The notes under the pieces: generated by a model | Seen by the model: only the letters and a program-made list of their open reading frames with translations | Told to the model about the DNA's origin: nothing | Database searches by the model: none | Assembly: GCF_000298295.1 (NCBI RefSeq) | Contig: NZ_AMGM01000012.1 | Location: 17,158-81,157, forward strand | Length of the DNA stretch: 64,000 nt | Direction of reading: 5' to 3' | Source: Cecembia lonarensis LW9 | GTDB lineage: Bacteria; Bacteroidota; Bacteroidia; Cytophagales; Cyclobacteriaceae | Program-made: the position numbers and the translations under genes | Shown: positions 33,720 through 42,785 of the stretch, one piece after another | Layout of the letters: each line of letters begins with the position of its first letter | Numbering within the stretch: the first letter of the stretch is position 1

Positions 33720-36700
33720 TTATTTCACCAATTGAAACTCCAGGTAAAAAACAGAACCCTCTCCCAAGTTGGTGTCAAACCAAATCCTACCTCCAGCGGT
33801 TTCAACTCCTCTTTTGGCTATTGCCAATCCAAGACCTGAGCCTTCAGACTTTGTACTGAAGTTGGGCATAAAAATCTTATCTTTTAATTCTTCAGGAATT
33901 CCTTTCCCATTGTCTTCTATTTCCAGAATCACTTTCCCTTCTTTCTCTTTGAGAAAGACTTTTATTTCTGGCTTGACCGGCTCCTCAACAGATTGGATAC
34001 CATTGATAATCAAATTAGAAATCACCCTTCCAAACAAGTGATCATCACCCATAACCAACAGTTTTTCGGATTGGCTAAAGTCCTCAAAACTGATGGTTCC
34101 TTTTTCCCTGTTTTTGAAAAGTTCGAGCGTATCATGAACCACCTTCCTAAAGTCCATCACTTCATTTTTGGGTAAGGGCATTTTCGCAAAGGTTGAAAAA
34201 GAAGTAGCAATATCACTCAATGTATCAACTTGGTGGATTAAGGTTTCTATCGGTTTTTTGAGTTTTTGAACATCATCAAGCTTCCCCTCAGACTGAAGTC
34301 TCAATAAGTGTTGCAAGGTCAGCTTCATGGGAGTCAGCGGATTCTTGATCTCATGCGCCACTTGTTTGGCCATTTCCCTCCATGCAGACTCCTTTTCCGT
34401 ACTGGCCAATACATTTTTACTGGACTCCAATTTGTATAGCATGTTATTGTATTCATTGACCAATAACCCGATTTCATCTTTAGCAGGCCAGTACATAGGT
34501 TCATTATTTTCCAAATCAGTAACTTTCAGTTTTTGGGTCAACAGTTTGAAAGGAAAGGTGAGATTTTTTGAAACGAAATAAGAGACAAAAAGAAATATTA
34601 TAAAAACCAAAACAAAGATATTGAGGATATTGCTCAAAACATCCGCTATCAACATGTCCAGTTCATTTTCAGACTCAAAAAATGGAATGGACACAATGGC
34701 CTGAATATTCTGCCCATCCGAGGACCTTACAGCAGCATAAACGGTTTTATAGTTTAATGAACCTACCTGCTCTTGGATCAGTGCCAGATTATTTTGCCCC
34801 TCCACCAAATTCACGATTGCTTTTGGATTTATATTCTTAGTTAAAACGCGCTTATCAAAAATATTGAGCTGAGAACTAGTCATCAAATATCCATTATTAT
34901 CATAAACATTGATTTCTAAATTCGTAGTACTTGCCAAACTGTTGACCATTTCTATGAAATCATCCCGATCAGCAACTCCTGCTTGCATTCTTTCCATCAT
35001 TCCTGCAAGATTGTCTTTGATCAAGGTAGCTTTTTGGAAATACTGTCTGTGCAATTCTTCTTGATAAGAACTGGTCAAAAGTCCAAGAATAATAGCCGAA
35101 ATAATAAGGATCGGGAAGAAGAATGCAAAATTGAGGTACATCTGCAGCTTGGTAGCGTAATTAAACTCAAAAGTTTTTAAGCCACGGGCTAATGCATAAA
35201 CGCCTAAACTGATCAAAGTGAGAAGGATAAATGATAGAAAAAATAGCGATATATCTGCCAAAATATAATATAATGGATAAATAGGAGAGGATACAATGAT
35301 GGTCTTGTCTCCACTGCTAACGCCTAAATGATGATAACCCTTTCTGTAAATCCCAGTTCCAAACAACTCAGATGCAGATAAAAGTGAAGCAAAATCCAAA
35401 GCCCTATAATTGAATACCCCAACAGAATATAAAAGATCATTATCCTGAAAAACTGCGTAATCATAATTTTTCTCGTTGATACTGGCCATATAATTTTTGT
35501 CCATCAACAACTTTGGGAAAACAGATCCAGGTAAAATCCTAAGTTGCTTCAACTCCAAATAGACTGTTCCAATCAAAAAGTCTTCTCTATAAATGGGCAC
35601 AAAGGCGAAATATTGATTGCCAATATTTTCTTCATTCCCTTTTATGAAATACAGGTCCCTTATGGACGTGACATAATCACTTTTGACATAGCTGAAGCGG
35701 AGTGTTTCCAAGGTTTCATCATCATTCCTTGTCAATACATTTTCACCCAAAGGGCTGAATACTTTTACCCTGAGCGCATATTGATCAAAATAATTGGTCA
35801 TATGCACTCTCCGTATTTTTCTTTCTATTTGCTCTTTTGACTGAAAGGGATCAGTCAATACATTTTTAATAAAAAGATCTTCCCTGATCCGTTCCATGAT
35901 GTCGGATAGAAAGAATTCAGCCATCACATCATTTTCTGCCAGTTGTTGGGTGCCAAACCTAAATTTGGACTGCAGCTGCTTATTCAAATAGACATCATGA
36001 GCAGCAATACCGGCGATAATAGCTGTGATCATACAGGCAAAAAAGAAAGTTAAAAATGTATTGAGACCGATTTTAAAAATATTTTTATGTAGGTCGAATG
36101 TAATTATGGAAATCAAAAAAATAACATGGCTAATAAAAGCCAATAAATGTACCCAGTTGAAAACTAACAATAAAACTACAATGGGAATTGAGTAAATCAA
36201 TAAAACTTTGAGGGCATACAATTTATCCTCTTTGATATTCCCTAATAATAGACTCAAGCCTAGGATAGAAAAAAGAATATAACTGGCAGCACCAATAAAA
36301 ATAATAAGCAAGCTGATTATTTTAAGATAGTTAAGAGAGGGAAGGCTAAGGATATTGAGTTCCCATTGGGAATTACTGAGAATGTTGATATACAGCCCAT
36401 AGAATATCACCAGTAAAAACAAAGAAATTGTGAAAATCAATACCAGGAAAAACCAGCGGTGGAAATAGATCTCTAATTCAGCGACACGACTGAGAAACCC
36501 TTTCATTCTAGAATAAGCCAAGATCATCGAAAAAAGTACTGCCAAACAAAGGATGTTGAGCAATAAGTCCCCCAAACTTGGATTCAACCAAGAAGATGCA
36601 TATTGTCGCGCATCAAAAAGTTCGAAATCAAAGTAATTTTGGGGAAATCCAAAAAACAGCATGAATAGCCGGATAGTAATTAAAATAGCGGCTGTATAAA

Positions 36701-37421
36701 AAATTGCTGTCCCTCCATGACCTTTTAGCCATATCGTTTTGACAAAGCCATAGCCTAATATGAGTACCAAAAACAACAATGAAAAGAAAAAAACAAGAAG
36801 GGTAATATTATTTGTTTGTTCTACAGGCTGATAGTCTGGCTCGAAGCTCACAGAAAAAAGGTAATCCCCTTTTTCGCTAAGAATATCTTCATAACCCTCA
36901 ATAGGCTGGGCGGCTATATTCAGAAAATCATTACCAAAAATTGTTTTGTTGAAACCAGACTGAAGAAATTCATTCTGAATTTCCCTTTTAAAATAAAGGG
37001 GATAAGTCTGTACCAAGAAGTATCCCTTCTCGTTTCTAGTAAATCTCCTGATTTTAGTAAAGAAAATCCCTTGACGATCTTCATATATAAATGGATTGCT
37101 TTGCTCTTTTATAACCTCAAAATCCGGAATAAAAGTAAAATCTGACCAATAGATTAATCTACCCTGATCTTCAAATACAAAGTAGGATTGTTTTGCGTCA
37201 ATAGATAACCTACTGAATGCCAATGGATCCTCAGGCCGGTTTTGCATCAACAACTCTATAAAGTCTTCATCGAAATCCTGAAGAATTAAATTTAGCTTAA
37301 GGGTAACAGCTTTGGCAAACTTTTCAGAACTCTCCCTTCCGGCTGAAAAAAAATTTATCGCCAGCAACACCCCAATTGCAAAAATGGCAAGAAGTAGAAG
37401 ATTTCTTTTTTTCTTTAACAT
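33720..37421 (-). CDS. NtrY-like membrane sensor histidine kinase, very large
   Basis: The 1233-residue product starts at ATG 37421. About twelve membrane segments lie in the first 780 residues, with two long extracytoplasmic regions between them. Then come a HAMP-like linker after the last segment, HisKA with the NtrY-type H-box VAHEIKNPLTPMKL, and HATPase with NLIINGIQS, EDNGKGIP and GSGLGLAIAKRG. It lacks PAS and receiver domains. NtrY kinases usually work with an NtrX regulator, but none lies nearby. Nearly all members are shorter, so the long multi-helix sensing part is notable. Its start lies just after a terminator. Confidence 0.88.
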   Translation of the reverse strand: MLKKKRNLLLLAIFAIGVLLAINFFSAGRESSEKFAKAVTLKLNLILQDFDEDFIELLMQNRPEDPLAFSRLSIDAKQSYFVFEDQGRLIYWSDFTFIPDFEVIKEQSNPFIYEDRQGIFFTKIRRFTRNEKGYFLVQTYPLYFKREIQNEFLQSGFNKTIFGNDFLNIAAQPIEGYEDILSEKGDYLFSVSFEPDYQPVEQTNNITLLVFFFSLLFLVLILGYGFVKTIWLKGHGGTAIFYTAAILITIRLFMLFFGFPQNYFDFELFDARQYASSWLNPSLGDLLLNILCLAVLFSMILAYSRMKGFLSRVAELEIYFHRWFFLVLIFTISLFLLVIFYGLYINILSNSQWELNILSLPSLNYLKIISLLIIFIGAASYILFSILGLSLLLGNIKEDKLYALKVLLIYSIPIVVLLLVFNWVHLLAFISHVIFLISIITFDLHKNIFKIGLNTFLTFFFACMITAIIAGIAAHDVYLNKQLQSKFRFGTQQLAENDVMAEFFLSDIMERIREDLFIKNVLTDPFQSKEQIERKIRRVHMTNYFDQYALRVKVFSPLGENVLTRNDDETLETLRFSYVKSDYVTSIRDLYFIKGNEENIGNQYFAFVPIYREDFLIGTVYLELKQLRILPGSVFPKLLMDKNYMASINEKNYDYAVFQDNDLLYSVGVFNYRALDFASLLSASELFGTGIYRKGYHHLGVSSGDKTIIVSSPIYPLYYILADISLFFLSFILLTLISLGVYALARGLKTFEFNYATKLQMYLNFAFFFPILIISAIILGLLTSSYQEELHRQYFQKATLIKDNLAGMMERMQAGVADRDDFIEMVNSLASTTNLEINVYDNNGYLMTSSQLNIFDKRVLTKNINPKAIVNLVEGQNNLALIQEQVGSLNYKTVYAAVRSSDGQNIQAIVSIPFFESENELDMLIADVLSNILNIFVLVFIIFLFVSYFVSKNLTFPFKLLTQKLKVTDLENNEPMYWPAKDEIGLLVNEYNNMLYKLESSKNVLASTEKESAWREMAKQVAHEIKNPLTPMKLTLQHLLRLQSEGKLDDVQKLKKPIETLIHQVDTLSDIATSFSTFAKMPLPKNEVMDFRKVVHDTLELFKNREKGTISFEDFSQSEKLLVMGDDHLFGRVISNLIINGIQSVEEPVKPEIKVFLKEKEGKVILEIEDNGKGIPEELKDKIFMPNFSTKSEGSGLGLAIAKRGVETAGGRIWFDTNLGEGSVFYLEFQLVK

Positions 37422-37429
37422 ATGGAGCT

Positions 37430-37470
37430 TAAAAGTAAAAAAGCAAAGTTTGAATGTCAACTTTGCTTTT
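37430..37470 (-). terminator. Terminator of the SCO-DUF420-CAMCR unit
   Basis: Read on the minus strand, AAAAGCAAAGTT (37459-37470) pairs perfectly with AACTTTGCTTTT (37439-37450) and is followed by further T. It lies directly after the stop of the gene at 37475. Confidence 0.75.
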
Positions 37471-37474
37471 TATA

Positions 37475-37744
37475 TCAGAATTTATCCCCGTGAAAGATAA
37501 ATTTGGTTTTCCTCTTTTTTGCGTTCCTGTACCACAGAAAACCAATTACCATCGCAATCAAATACGGCATGGTCAACAAGTACAAAATACCTGTGTTAAG
37601 ACCTGCACCTATGCTGGTCTCTCCATTACTCACATTATTCTCTACAGTTGCCCTACACATGGCGCACTGCGCATACAAAGATGACACATTCACCATGAGA
37701 TTAATTAGCATAGCAATAAAGGATATTTTAAATACTTTAATCAT
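37475..37744 (-). CDS. Small membrane protein with CAMC motif
   Basis: An 89-residue protein: signal or first membrane segment (about 5-25, ending LYAQ), the motif CAMCRATVENN (Cys27 and Cys30), a second membrane segment (about 50-70) and a basic C-terminus. Small proteins with this CAMCRA signature occur widely in Bacteroidota beside cytochrome oxidase assembly genes. The Cys pair may bind copper or take part in thiol exchange; that is inference. The gene is co-directional with DUF420 and SCO and is followed by a terminator. Confidence 0.7.
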   Translation of the reverse strand: MIKVFKISFIAMLINLMVNVSSLYAQCAMCRATVENNVSNGETSIGAGLNTGILYLLTMPYLIAMVIGFLWYRNAKKRKTKFIFHGDKF

Positions 37745-37776
37745 TACTTTATCAACGTAGCTTTCTTAAAATTAGT

Positions 37777-38331
37777 TTAAAAGTTATAGTAAGGGCTGAT
37801 CATAAGATACACCAACACACCGGTAACTGTCACGTATAACCAAATGGGATAGGCAAACTTAACGATTTTTCTGTGCTTTGCTCGCTGATCGGTATACCCA
37901 TAGTAATAGGCCAACAATATAGGAAATAAGGCTATAGCTGCCAGGATGATATGGCTGATCAAAATGAAATAATAAACAGGCCTGATCCAACCTTCGCCCC
38001 CAAAAACTGTACTTTCTGCTGCTGCATGATAGATAACATAAGACACCAAAAACACAGCACCCAAACCAAAAGCAACTGTCATGGCTGCCCTGTGCAAAGC
38101 AATATTGTTTTGCTTTATAAACACCAATGCCATTATCAAGGCTACTGTAGCAGCTGTATTAATGACAGCATTCAAATGGGGTAGAAAAAACACCCATTCA
38201 CTTGCTACATCAATCTTAGATGGCATAAAGAGCAGCACTGCTACAACAAGAGGTACAAGGATTGCTATCACGGTAATTAATGTGATAATACCCTTGTTAT
38301 CCTGATTCTGAATTAAACTATTGTTTTCCAT
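37777..38331 (-). CDS. DUF420 membrane protein (oxidase assembly, CtaM-like)
   Basis: A 184-residue protein with five membrane helices and the DUF420 pattern: LPHLNAVINTAATVAL, then KQNNIALHRAAM, and a histidine in LISHIILAAIAL. DUF420 proteins such as CtaM are needed for assembly of haem-copper oxidases in some Firmicutes. Its start overlaps the SCO gene by 14 bases, so the two are coupled. Confidence 0.85.
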   Translation of the reverse strand: MENNSLIQNQDNKGIITLITVIAILVPLVVAVLLFMPSKIDVASEWVFFLPHLNAVINTAATVALIMALVFIKQNNIALHRAAMTVAFGLGAVFLVSYVIYHAAAESTVFGGEGWIRPVYYFILISHIILAAIALFPILLAYYYGYTDQRAKHRKIVKFAYPIWLYVTVTGVLVYLMISPYYNF

Positions 38332-38986
38332 GTAATAAGATTTTCGTCTCTAATATCAAAAGATCTACATCTTCTCGGTTAGTACCACTGTAATAGCCTC
38401 TGATCCTACCCAATTCATCGATTAGAACAAACTTGTCGCTATGAACAAAGTCATCCGGCTCCCCATAGCCATCAATGGTTGGAAGAATAAACCCACATCT
38501 TGCCAAATTATAAATTTCTTCCTTATCTCCTGTAAGGAAGTGCCATTTCCCAGGAGTTGCATTATGCCTCTCAGCATAATCCCTCAAAACTTCAGGTGTA
38601 TCATACTCAGGGTCTATGGAAATAGAATAAATTTGAACCTCCTCAACATTCCGGAAAGCATCATCCACCCTTTCCATTTCCGTTGACATTACAGGGCATA
38701 TACTGGGACAAGATGTGAAAAAGAAATCCACTATTGTGATTTTTCCTTGCATTTCTTGTCTACCTAATGGTAAATTATCGTGAGAAATCAATTCAAAATC
38801 CGGAATGTAGTGTTGGCCAGTTTCATTCACTTCACACTCACCAAATGGGTTTTCAACACCATCTTCAAAGAGAATGGGAATGTCATAGTGGTTTGTGCCA
38901 AATGTTTTCAAAAAAACGATTATCAGCACGGGAACCATGAGAATGCATACTAAGACCAAACCCTGAAGAATTCTAATACCTTTCAT
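38318..38986 (-). CDS. SCO-family copper chaperone (membrane-anchored)
   Basis: A 222-residue SCO protein with an N-terminal membrane helix (about 7-28) in place of a lipobox, the copper site FFFTSCPSICPVM (Cys93, Cys97) and His182 in FVHSDKFVL. It is expected to load copper into the CuA site of CtaC. It lies 79 bases downstream of the subunit IV gene, across a hairpin terminator, so its expression may be lower than that of the oxidase genes. Confidence 0.92.
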   Translation of the reverse strand: MKGIRILQGLVLVCILMVPVLIIVFLKTFGTNHYDIPILFEDGVENPFGECEVNETGQHYIPDFELISHDNLPLGRQEMQGKITIVDFFFTSCPSICPVMSTEMERVDDAFRNVEEVQIYSISIDPEYDTPEVLRDYAERHNATPGKWHFLTGDKEEIYNLARCGFILPTIDGYGEPDDFVHSDKFVLIDELGRIRGYYSGTNREDVDLLILETKILLHGKQ

Positions 38987-39010
38987 AATTGACCTTTTAT
39001 CTATAACAAA

Positions 39011-39045
39011 AAATTAGGTTGGAGATTCACTCCCCAACCTAATTT
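39011..39045 (-). terminator. Terminator at the end of the act-cta operon
   Basis: A perfect 12-bp stem (AAATTAGGTTGG at 39011-39022, CCAACCTAATTT at 39034-39045) lies between the subunit IV and SCO genes. T-rich sequence occurs on both sides, so it could act in either direction. Confidence 0.75.
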
Positions 39046-39065
39046 TTTTATTTATTGGAAGGAAA

Positions 39066-39395
39066 TTACCACCTCAACAGAAAGATGTCAGCGCCTTCCC
39101 TCATCAATGCGATCACCAACCATACAAGGAATATCAGTGGTACAACGATGGAATAGAATAGCGGCTTTGCTTCTTCCCCAAGGTGCATGAAATCCATCAT
39201 GATATACTTTGCTTTCCAAATCGTAAGTCCTACGAATATAAGATAAAGTAGGATACCTCTAGGCAGGGTAAAAGCAAAGAAGAATTCAATTGAAGTCAAC
39301 ACCAAAAGGATGAGCGCAGTCTTCCATATTTTTTTTATTTTTTCCTCATTTCTAGGAATAACTTCCAAAGAGGACTTGTTTTCTTGTAGTGCCAT
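39066..39395 (-). CDS. Cytochrome c oxidase subunit IV-like protein
   Basis: A 109-residue protein with three membrane helices (about 25-45, 48-65 and 82-100) and the pattern LVLTSIEFFFAF, AKYIMMDFMHLGEE and YSIVVPLIFLVWLVIALM, which fit the prokaryotic COX4 (CyoD/CtaF-like) family. It is the last gene before the terminator. Confidence 0.82.
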   Translation of the reverse strand: MALQENKSSLEVIPRNEEKIKKIWKTALILLVLTSIEFFFAFTLPRGILLYLIFVGLTIWKAKYIMMDFMHLGEEAKPLFYSIVVPLIFLVWLVIALMREGADIFLLRW

Positions 39396-39414
39396 TATAA
39401 TATAATTTAATACC

Positions 39415-40191
39415 TTAGATCAAATAGAAGAAAGTAAATACGAACACCCATACCAGGTCAACAAAGTGCCAGTATAAACCGATTTTTTCAACCATTTCAT
39501 AGTGACCTCTTCTTTCATACACGCCGACAGCTGCTTGATAAAAAGCAAGAAACAGTAAGAAAACACCAATAGTAACATGAAATCCATGGAAGCCTGTAAT
39601 GAAAAAGAACAACTGAGCAAAAGCAGCAGGTCCATATTCATTTACAAATAAATTGGCTCCATAAACTGTTTCTGTTACCACTTGCCCCATCCTGTTTACG
39701 TAGGTCAACATTGAACCGCCATCGGTTCCATGGATAAAGTGGGACCACTCCCAAGCCTGACAGCTTAAGAAAGTAATACCTCCCAAGAGCGTCCATAATA
39801 ACCATTTTACAACATCTTTTTTATCGTTTCTATGTCCTGCTTCCACCGCCAATACCATGGTCACTGAACTCATGATCAAAATGAAGGTCATTAAGCCTAC
39901 AAAAGCCAATGGAATATGAACACCGTGGAAAAAAGGAATAGCATCAAAAACCATTTCTGGTACCGGCCAGTATTCATTTGAACCTACAAAAACATCATCT
40001 GGACCTGCATATCCAGGGTAACTTACCCTAATTGCAGCATAAGCCACCAAAAAGGCTGCAAATGTGAATATATCAGACAGAAGGAAAAACCACATCATAA
40101 GTTTTCCATAACTGGCTTTCAGCGGCTCATTACCACCTCCCCAGATTCCTCTTTTAGGGCTCAAGCCCACAGCAGTTGCAGTCGTTGACAT
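39415..40191 (-). CDS. Cytochrome c oxidase subunit III (second copy)
   Basis: A 258-residue haem-copper oxidase subunit III with seven predicted helices. GNEPLKASYGKLMMWFFL is near the start, the ITGFHGFHVTIGVF pair of His lies in the middle, and YWHFVDLVWVFVF is at the end. The preceding gene encodes another, shorter subunit III; the pair is usual in Bacteroidota oxidase operons. An insertion (about 150-180) lengthens a loop. The role is structural and in proton uptake. Confidence 0.9.
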   Translation of the reverse strand: MSTTATAVGLSPKRGIWGGGNEPLKASYGKLMMWFFLLSDIFTFAAFLVAYAAIRVSYPGYAGPDDVFVGSNEYWPVPEMVFDAIPFFHGVHIPLAFVGLMTFILIMSSVTMVLAVEAGHRNDKKDVVKWLLWTLLGGITFLSCQAWEWSHFIHGTDGGSMLTYVNRMGQVVTETVYGANLFVNEYGPAAFAQLFFFITGFHGFHVTIGVFLLFLAFYQAAVGVYERRGHYEMVEKIGLYWHFVDLVWVFVFTFFYLI

Positions 40192-40218
40192 AGTCTATTA
40201 ATTAACAGTATACAAATT

Positions 40219-40800
40219 TTAATGATTCAATAATAAGAACATAAAGAGATAAAGCCAAAGCCCTCCAAGAAAATGCCAGTAGGTAACGCACATTTCCATG
40301 GCATTCATATTTCTAGAATGGACCTTATATCCAAAGGACGAAATTAATACAATAATCAGAAATATCACACCACTGATAAGGTGGATTGCATGCAAACCGG
40401 TAAATACATAAAGAAATGACCCTGCAGGATTCCCTACAAAGAATACTTCTCGGTCTACCAAGGCCACCCAACTGTACCATTGCATTATGAGGAACACAAC
40501 TCCCAAAATCGAGGTTACAATCATTCCAACCTTTAACTTAGACAGTTCATCCTTTTTCGCTGCAAGATAAGCGAAGTGAAGTGTCAAGCTACTGACCACA
40601 ATTACGATGGAACTATACCAGAAGATTGAAGGGAGTTCAAACTCCAACCAATTTCCTTCTGCCTGCCTAACAATATATGCACTGGTAAGGGAAGCGAAAA
40701 TCATTACCACGCTCACTATGAACAACCACAATGCAAACTTTTTTGGATGCATGGCTATGGGCTGTTCAGCACCTTCTATGTATGCGAATTTTTCTTCCAT
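40219..40800 (-). CDS. ctaE: Cytochrome c oxidase subunit III (first copy, five-helix)
   Basis: A 193-residue subunit III with five predicted helices: KFALWLFIVSVVMIFASL at the start, FTGLHAIHLISGVIFL in the middle and VTYWHFLGGLWLYLFMFL at the end. Short subunit III proteins without the first two helices are typical of this type. It starts 3 bases after the ctaB stop and ends 27 bases before the second subunit III gene. Confidence 0.9.
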   Translation of the reverse strand: MEEKFAYIEGAEQPIAMHPKKFALWLFIVSVVMIFASLTSAYIVRQAEGNWLEFELPSIFWYSSIVIVVSSLTLHFAYLAAKKDELSKLKVGMIVTSILGVVFLIMQWYSWVALVDREVFFVGNPAGSFLYVFTGLHAIHLISGVIFLIIVLISSFGYKVHSRNMNAMEMCVTYWHFLGGLWLYLFMFLLLNH

Positions 40801-40803
40801 TTT

Positions 40804-41706
40804 TTATACCTTATCCAACAAATACGCTATTTGCACAATTGGCAAATACAGAAACGAACCAAACATGATTTTCAAGGCAGACTTCCTGGAACAATCTTTC
40901 ATTAATGAAAATGTCTGAGCTAAAAACAGGACCCCACAAATTGTGGCTACAATTCCGGAATTGATTCCAGTTAAACCAAAATAGGTTGGCAACAAACCCA
41001 GTGGCAAAAGAAATAACGTATAAATCATTATTTGGATAGCCGTATTAAGGTCTTTTTTACCCCCACTAGGTAATAATTTAAAACCAGCTTTTTTATAGTC
41101 TTCATCACTCACCCATGCGATGGCCCAGAAATGAGGAAATTGCCAGATAAATTGGATTCCAAACAGGATCAAAGCTTCATGGCCTATCATACCTGTAGCA
41201 GCAGTCCAACCCAACAAAGGAGGCATTGCTCCGGGTATTGCACCAACAAAAACGGCAATAGGACCAACCCTTTTTAATGGCGTATACACAAAAATATACA
41301 GAATCATACTTAATACACCTAAAGCTGTAGTAAGTGGATTTGTAAATAGCCACAAAATGGTGATTCCAGATATACCAGTTATAAAGGTGAACCAATAAGC
41401 CTCAAGCAAAGAAATTTGATTTAATGGAAGGGGACGATTTTGTGTACGCTTCATTAATTTATCAAAATCCTTTTCTAAAATTTCATTAGCCGCTCCAGAA
41501 GCTCCAGTGATTAGGAAACCTCCCCAGACTAAGGCAAAAAAGGCACCCCAGGAAAAGAAAGACCCTGAATCTCCAAGGATGAAACCAAATGCAGCAGAGA
41601 ATGTAACTAAGGCACTTAATCTGAATTTGATTAATTCATAATAAGCACCAAGCCTTGAGGATATTAATTCTGCAAATGAAGTGTCAGATATATTAAGCGC
41701 TCTCAT
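40804..41706 (-). CDS. ctaB: Protohaem IX farnesyltransferase (haem O synthase)
   Basis: A 300-residue UbiA-family enzyme with nine predicted helices that adds a farnesyl group to haem B to make haem O. The first Asp-rich motif is NEILEKDFDKLMKRTQNRPLP (read in two parts, ANEILEKDFD and MKRTQNRP); the usual start NDxxD is changed to NEILEKD. The second motif includes SDEDYKKAGFKLLP. It overlaps ctaA by 4 bases. Confidence 0.93.
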   Translation of the reverse strand: MRALNISDTSFAELISSRLGAYYELIKFRLSALVTFSAAFGFILGDSGSFFSWGAFFALVWGGFLITGASGAANEILEKDFDKLMKRTQNRPLPLNQISLLEAYWFTFITGISGITILWLFTNPLTTALGVLSMILYIFVYTPLKRVGPIAVFVGAIPGAMPPLLGWTAATGMIGHEALILFGIQFIWQFPHFWAIAWVSDEDYKKAGFKLLPSGGKKDLNTAIQIMIYTLFLLPLGLLPTYFGLTGINSGIVATICGVLFLAQTFSLMKDCSRKSALKIMFGSFLYLPIVQIAYLLDKV

Positions 41707-42785
41707 GAAACGATTTTTTCAACTTTCAACTTTTTTTGATCCTTTAGCAATAAAAGGATGACAAATTGAATCCCAATAATCAAGGATCCAAACAACAAAT
41801 GGAGCGGCTGAAGGAAGGCTGGAATAGCAAAATAAGCCATTCCGACACCGGTTGCTATTTCTAGCATTACTACCAGCCCATAGGCCTGAGTCCATTTAAA
41901 CAGGCTAACATTTCTAAGACTGTGCTTGTATACTTTAAAGATAAACCAAAGCGTAAATCCTAGTAAAATCAAGGAATAAGAACGGTGAATAAGGAACGGC
42001 AAACCAAGCATATCAACCCACTCACCTCGTAACATATTACCCATTTGAAAGGCAACAGTATCTACCGCTTCCCGGACTTGTGTTCCAAGCACAACCTGTA
42101 CGACCATCAACACAATACTGACCAACATAATCCAATACAAAAGTGATGCTTTTTCGGTTTTAAACTTTATTTCGTTTTTCAACCTATAAGATCGATAATG
42201 TATGTATAACAATAGGCAGACAATTAATAGAGCCAGCAACATATGAATGGTGATCATCCAAGGCAATAAATTAGTGGATACCACAATGGATCCTATCCAA
42301 GCTTGAAAGAGCACCAAAACCAAATTAAAGAAGGCTAAAACTGTAATACCTCTATCCAAGGGCCATAATGCCAAGGAACGATAAAAGGTAAACAAAACCA
42401 GTAAACCAATGACCGCGCCTATAAGACGGTTCACGTATTCTATCCAAGTCTTTACAGCATTGAATTCCTCTTCAATTAAAATGGTCGGATCATTTTTGAT
42501 CTCTTCGGCTTTATTATGGAAGCCTAAACTAGCCAATTGAGCTGCGAAACTTTCGTTTTTCTTAACCCTTTTGGCTAAGTAAATGTCCTGATAATCATTT
42601 GGGAGCTGATCCACATGTGTTGGTGGAATCCAGCTCCCAAAACATTTTGGCCAATCAGGACAGCCCATTCCAGAACCTGTACTACGGACTATACCACCGA
42701 CTAATATTAGAAAATAAACAGCTAGCACAGTTATCAATGAGATACTGCGAAATCTGCTTATATTTTTAAACTTGTTTTGCTTCAT
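41703..42785 (-). CDS. ctaA: Haem A synthase (COX15/CtaA family)
   Basis: A 360-residue membrane enzyme that oxidises haem O to haem A. The N-terminal segment has GGIVRSTGSGMGCPDWPKC with a Cys pair, and conserved His lie in helices (MITIHMLLAL, FLIHRSYSL, LQPLHLLFG). The ATG at 42785 is preferred to the TTG two codons earlier. It overlaps ctaD by 20 bases and ctaB by 4, so the haem-modifying enzymes are made together with the oxidase that uses haem A. Confidence 0.92.
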   Translation of the reverse strand: MKQNKFKNISRFRSISLITVLAVYFLILVGGIVRSTGSGMGCPDWPKCFGSWIPPTHVDQLPNDYQDIYLAKRVKKNESFAAQLASLGFHNKAEEIKNDPTILIEEEFNAVKTWIEYVNRLIGAVIGLLVLFTFYRSLALWPLDRGITVLAFFNLVLVLFQAWIGSIVVSTNLLPWMITIHMLLALLIVCLLLYIHYRSYRLKNEIKFKTEKASLLYWIMLVSIVLMVVQVVLGTQVREAVDTVAFQMGNMLRGEWVDMLGLPFLIHRSYSLILLGFTLWFIFKVYKHSLRNVSLFKWTQAYGLVVMLEIATGVGMAYFAIPAFLQPLHLLFGSLIIGIQFVILLLLKDQKKLKVEKIVS

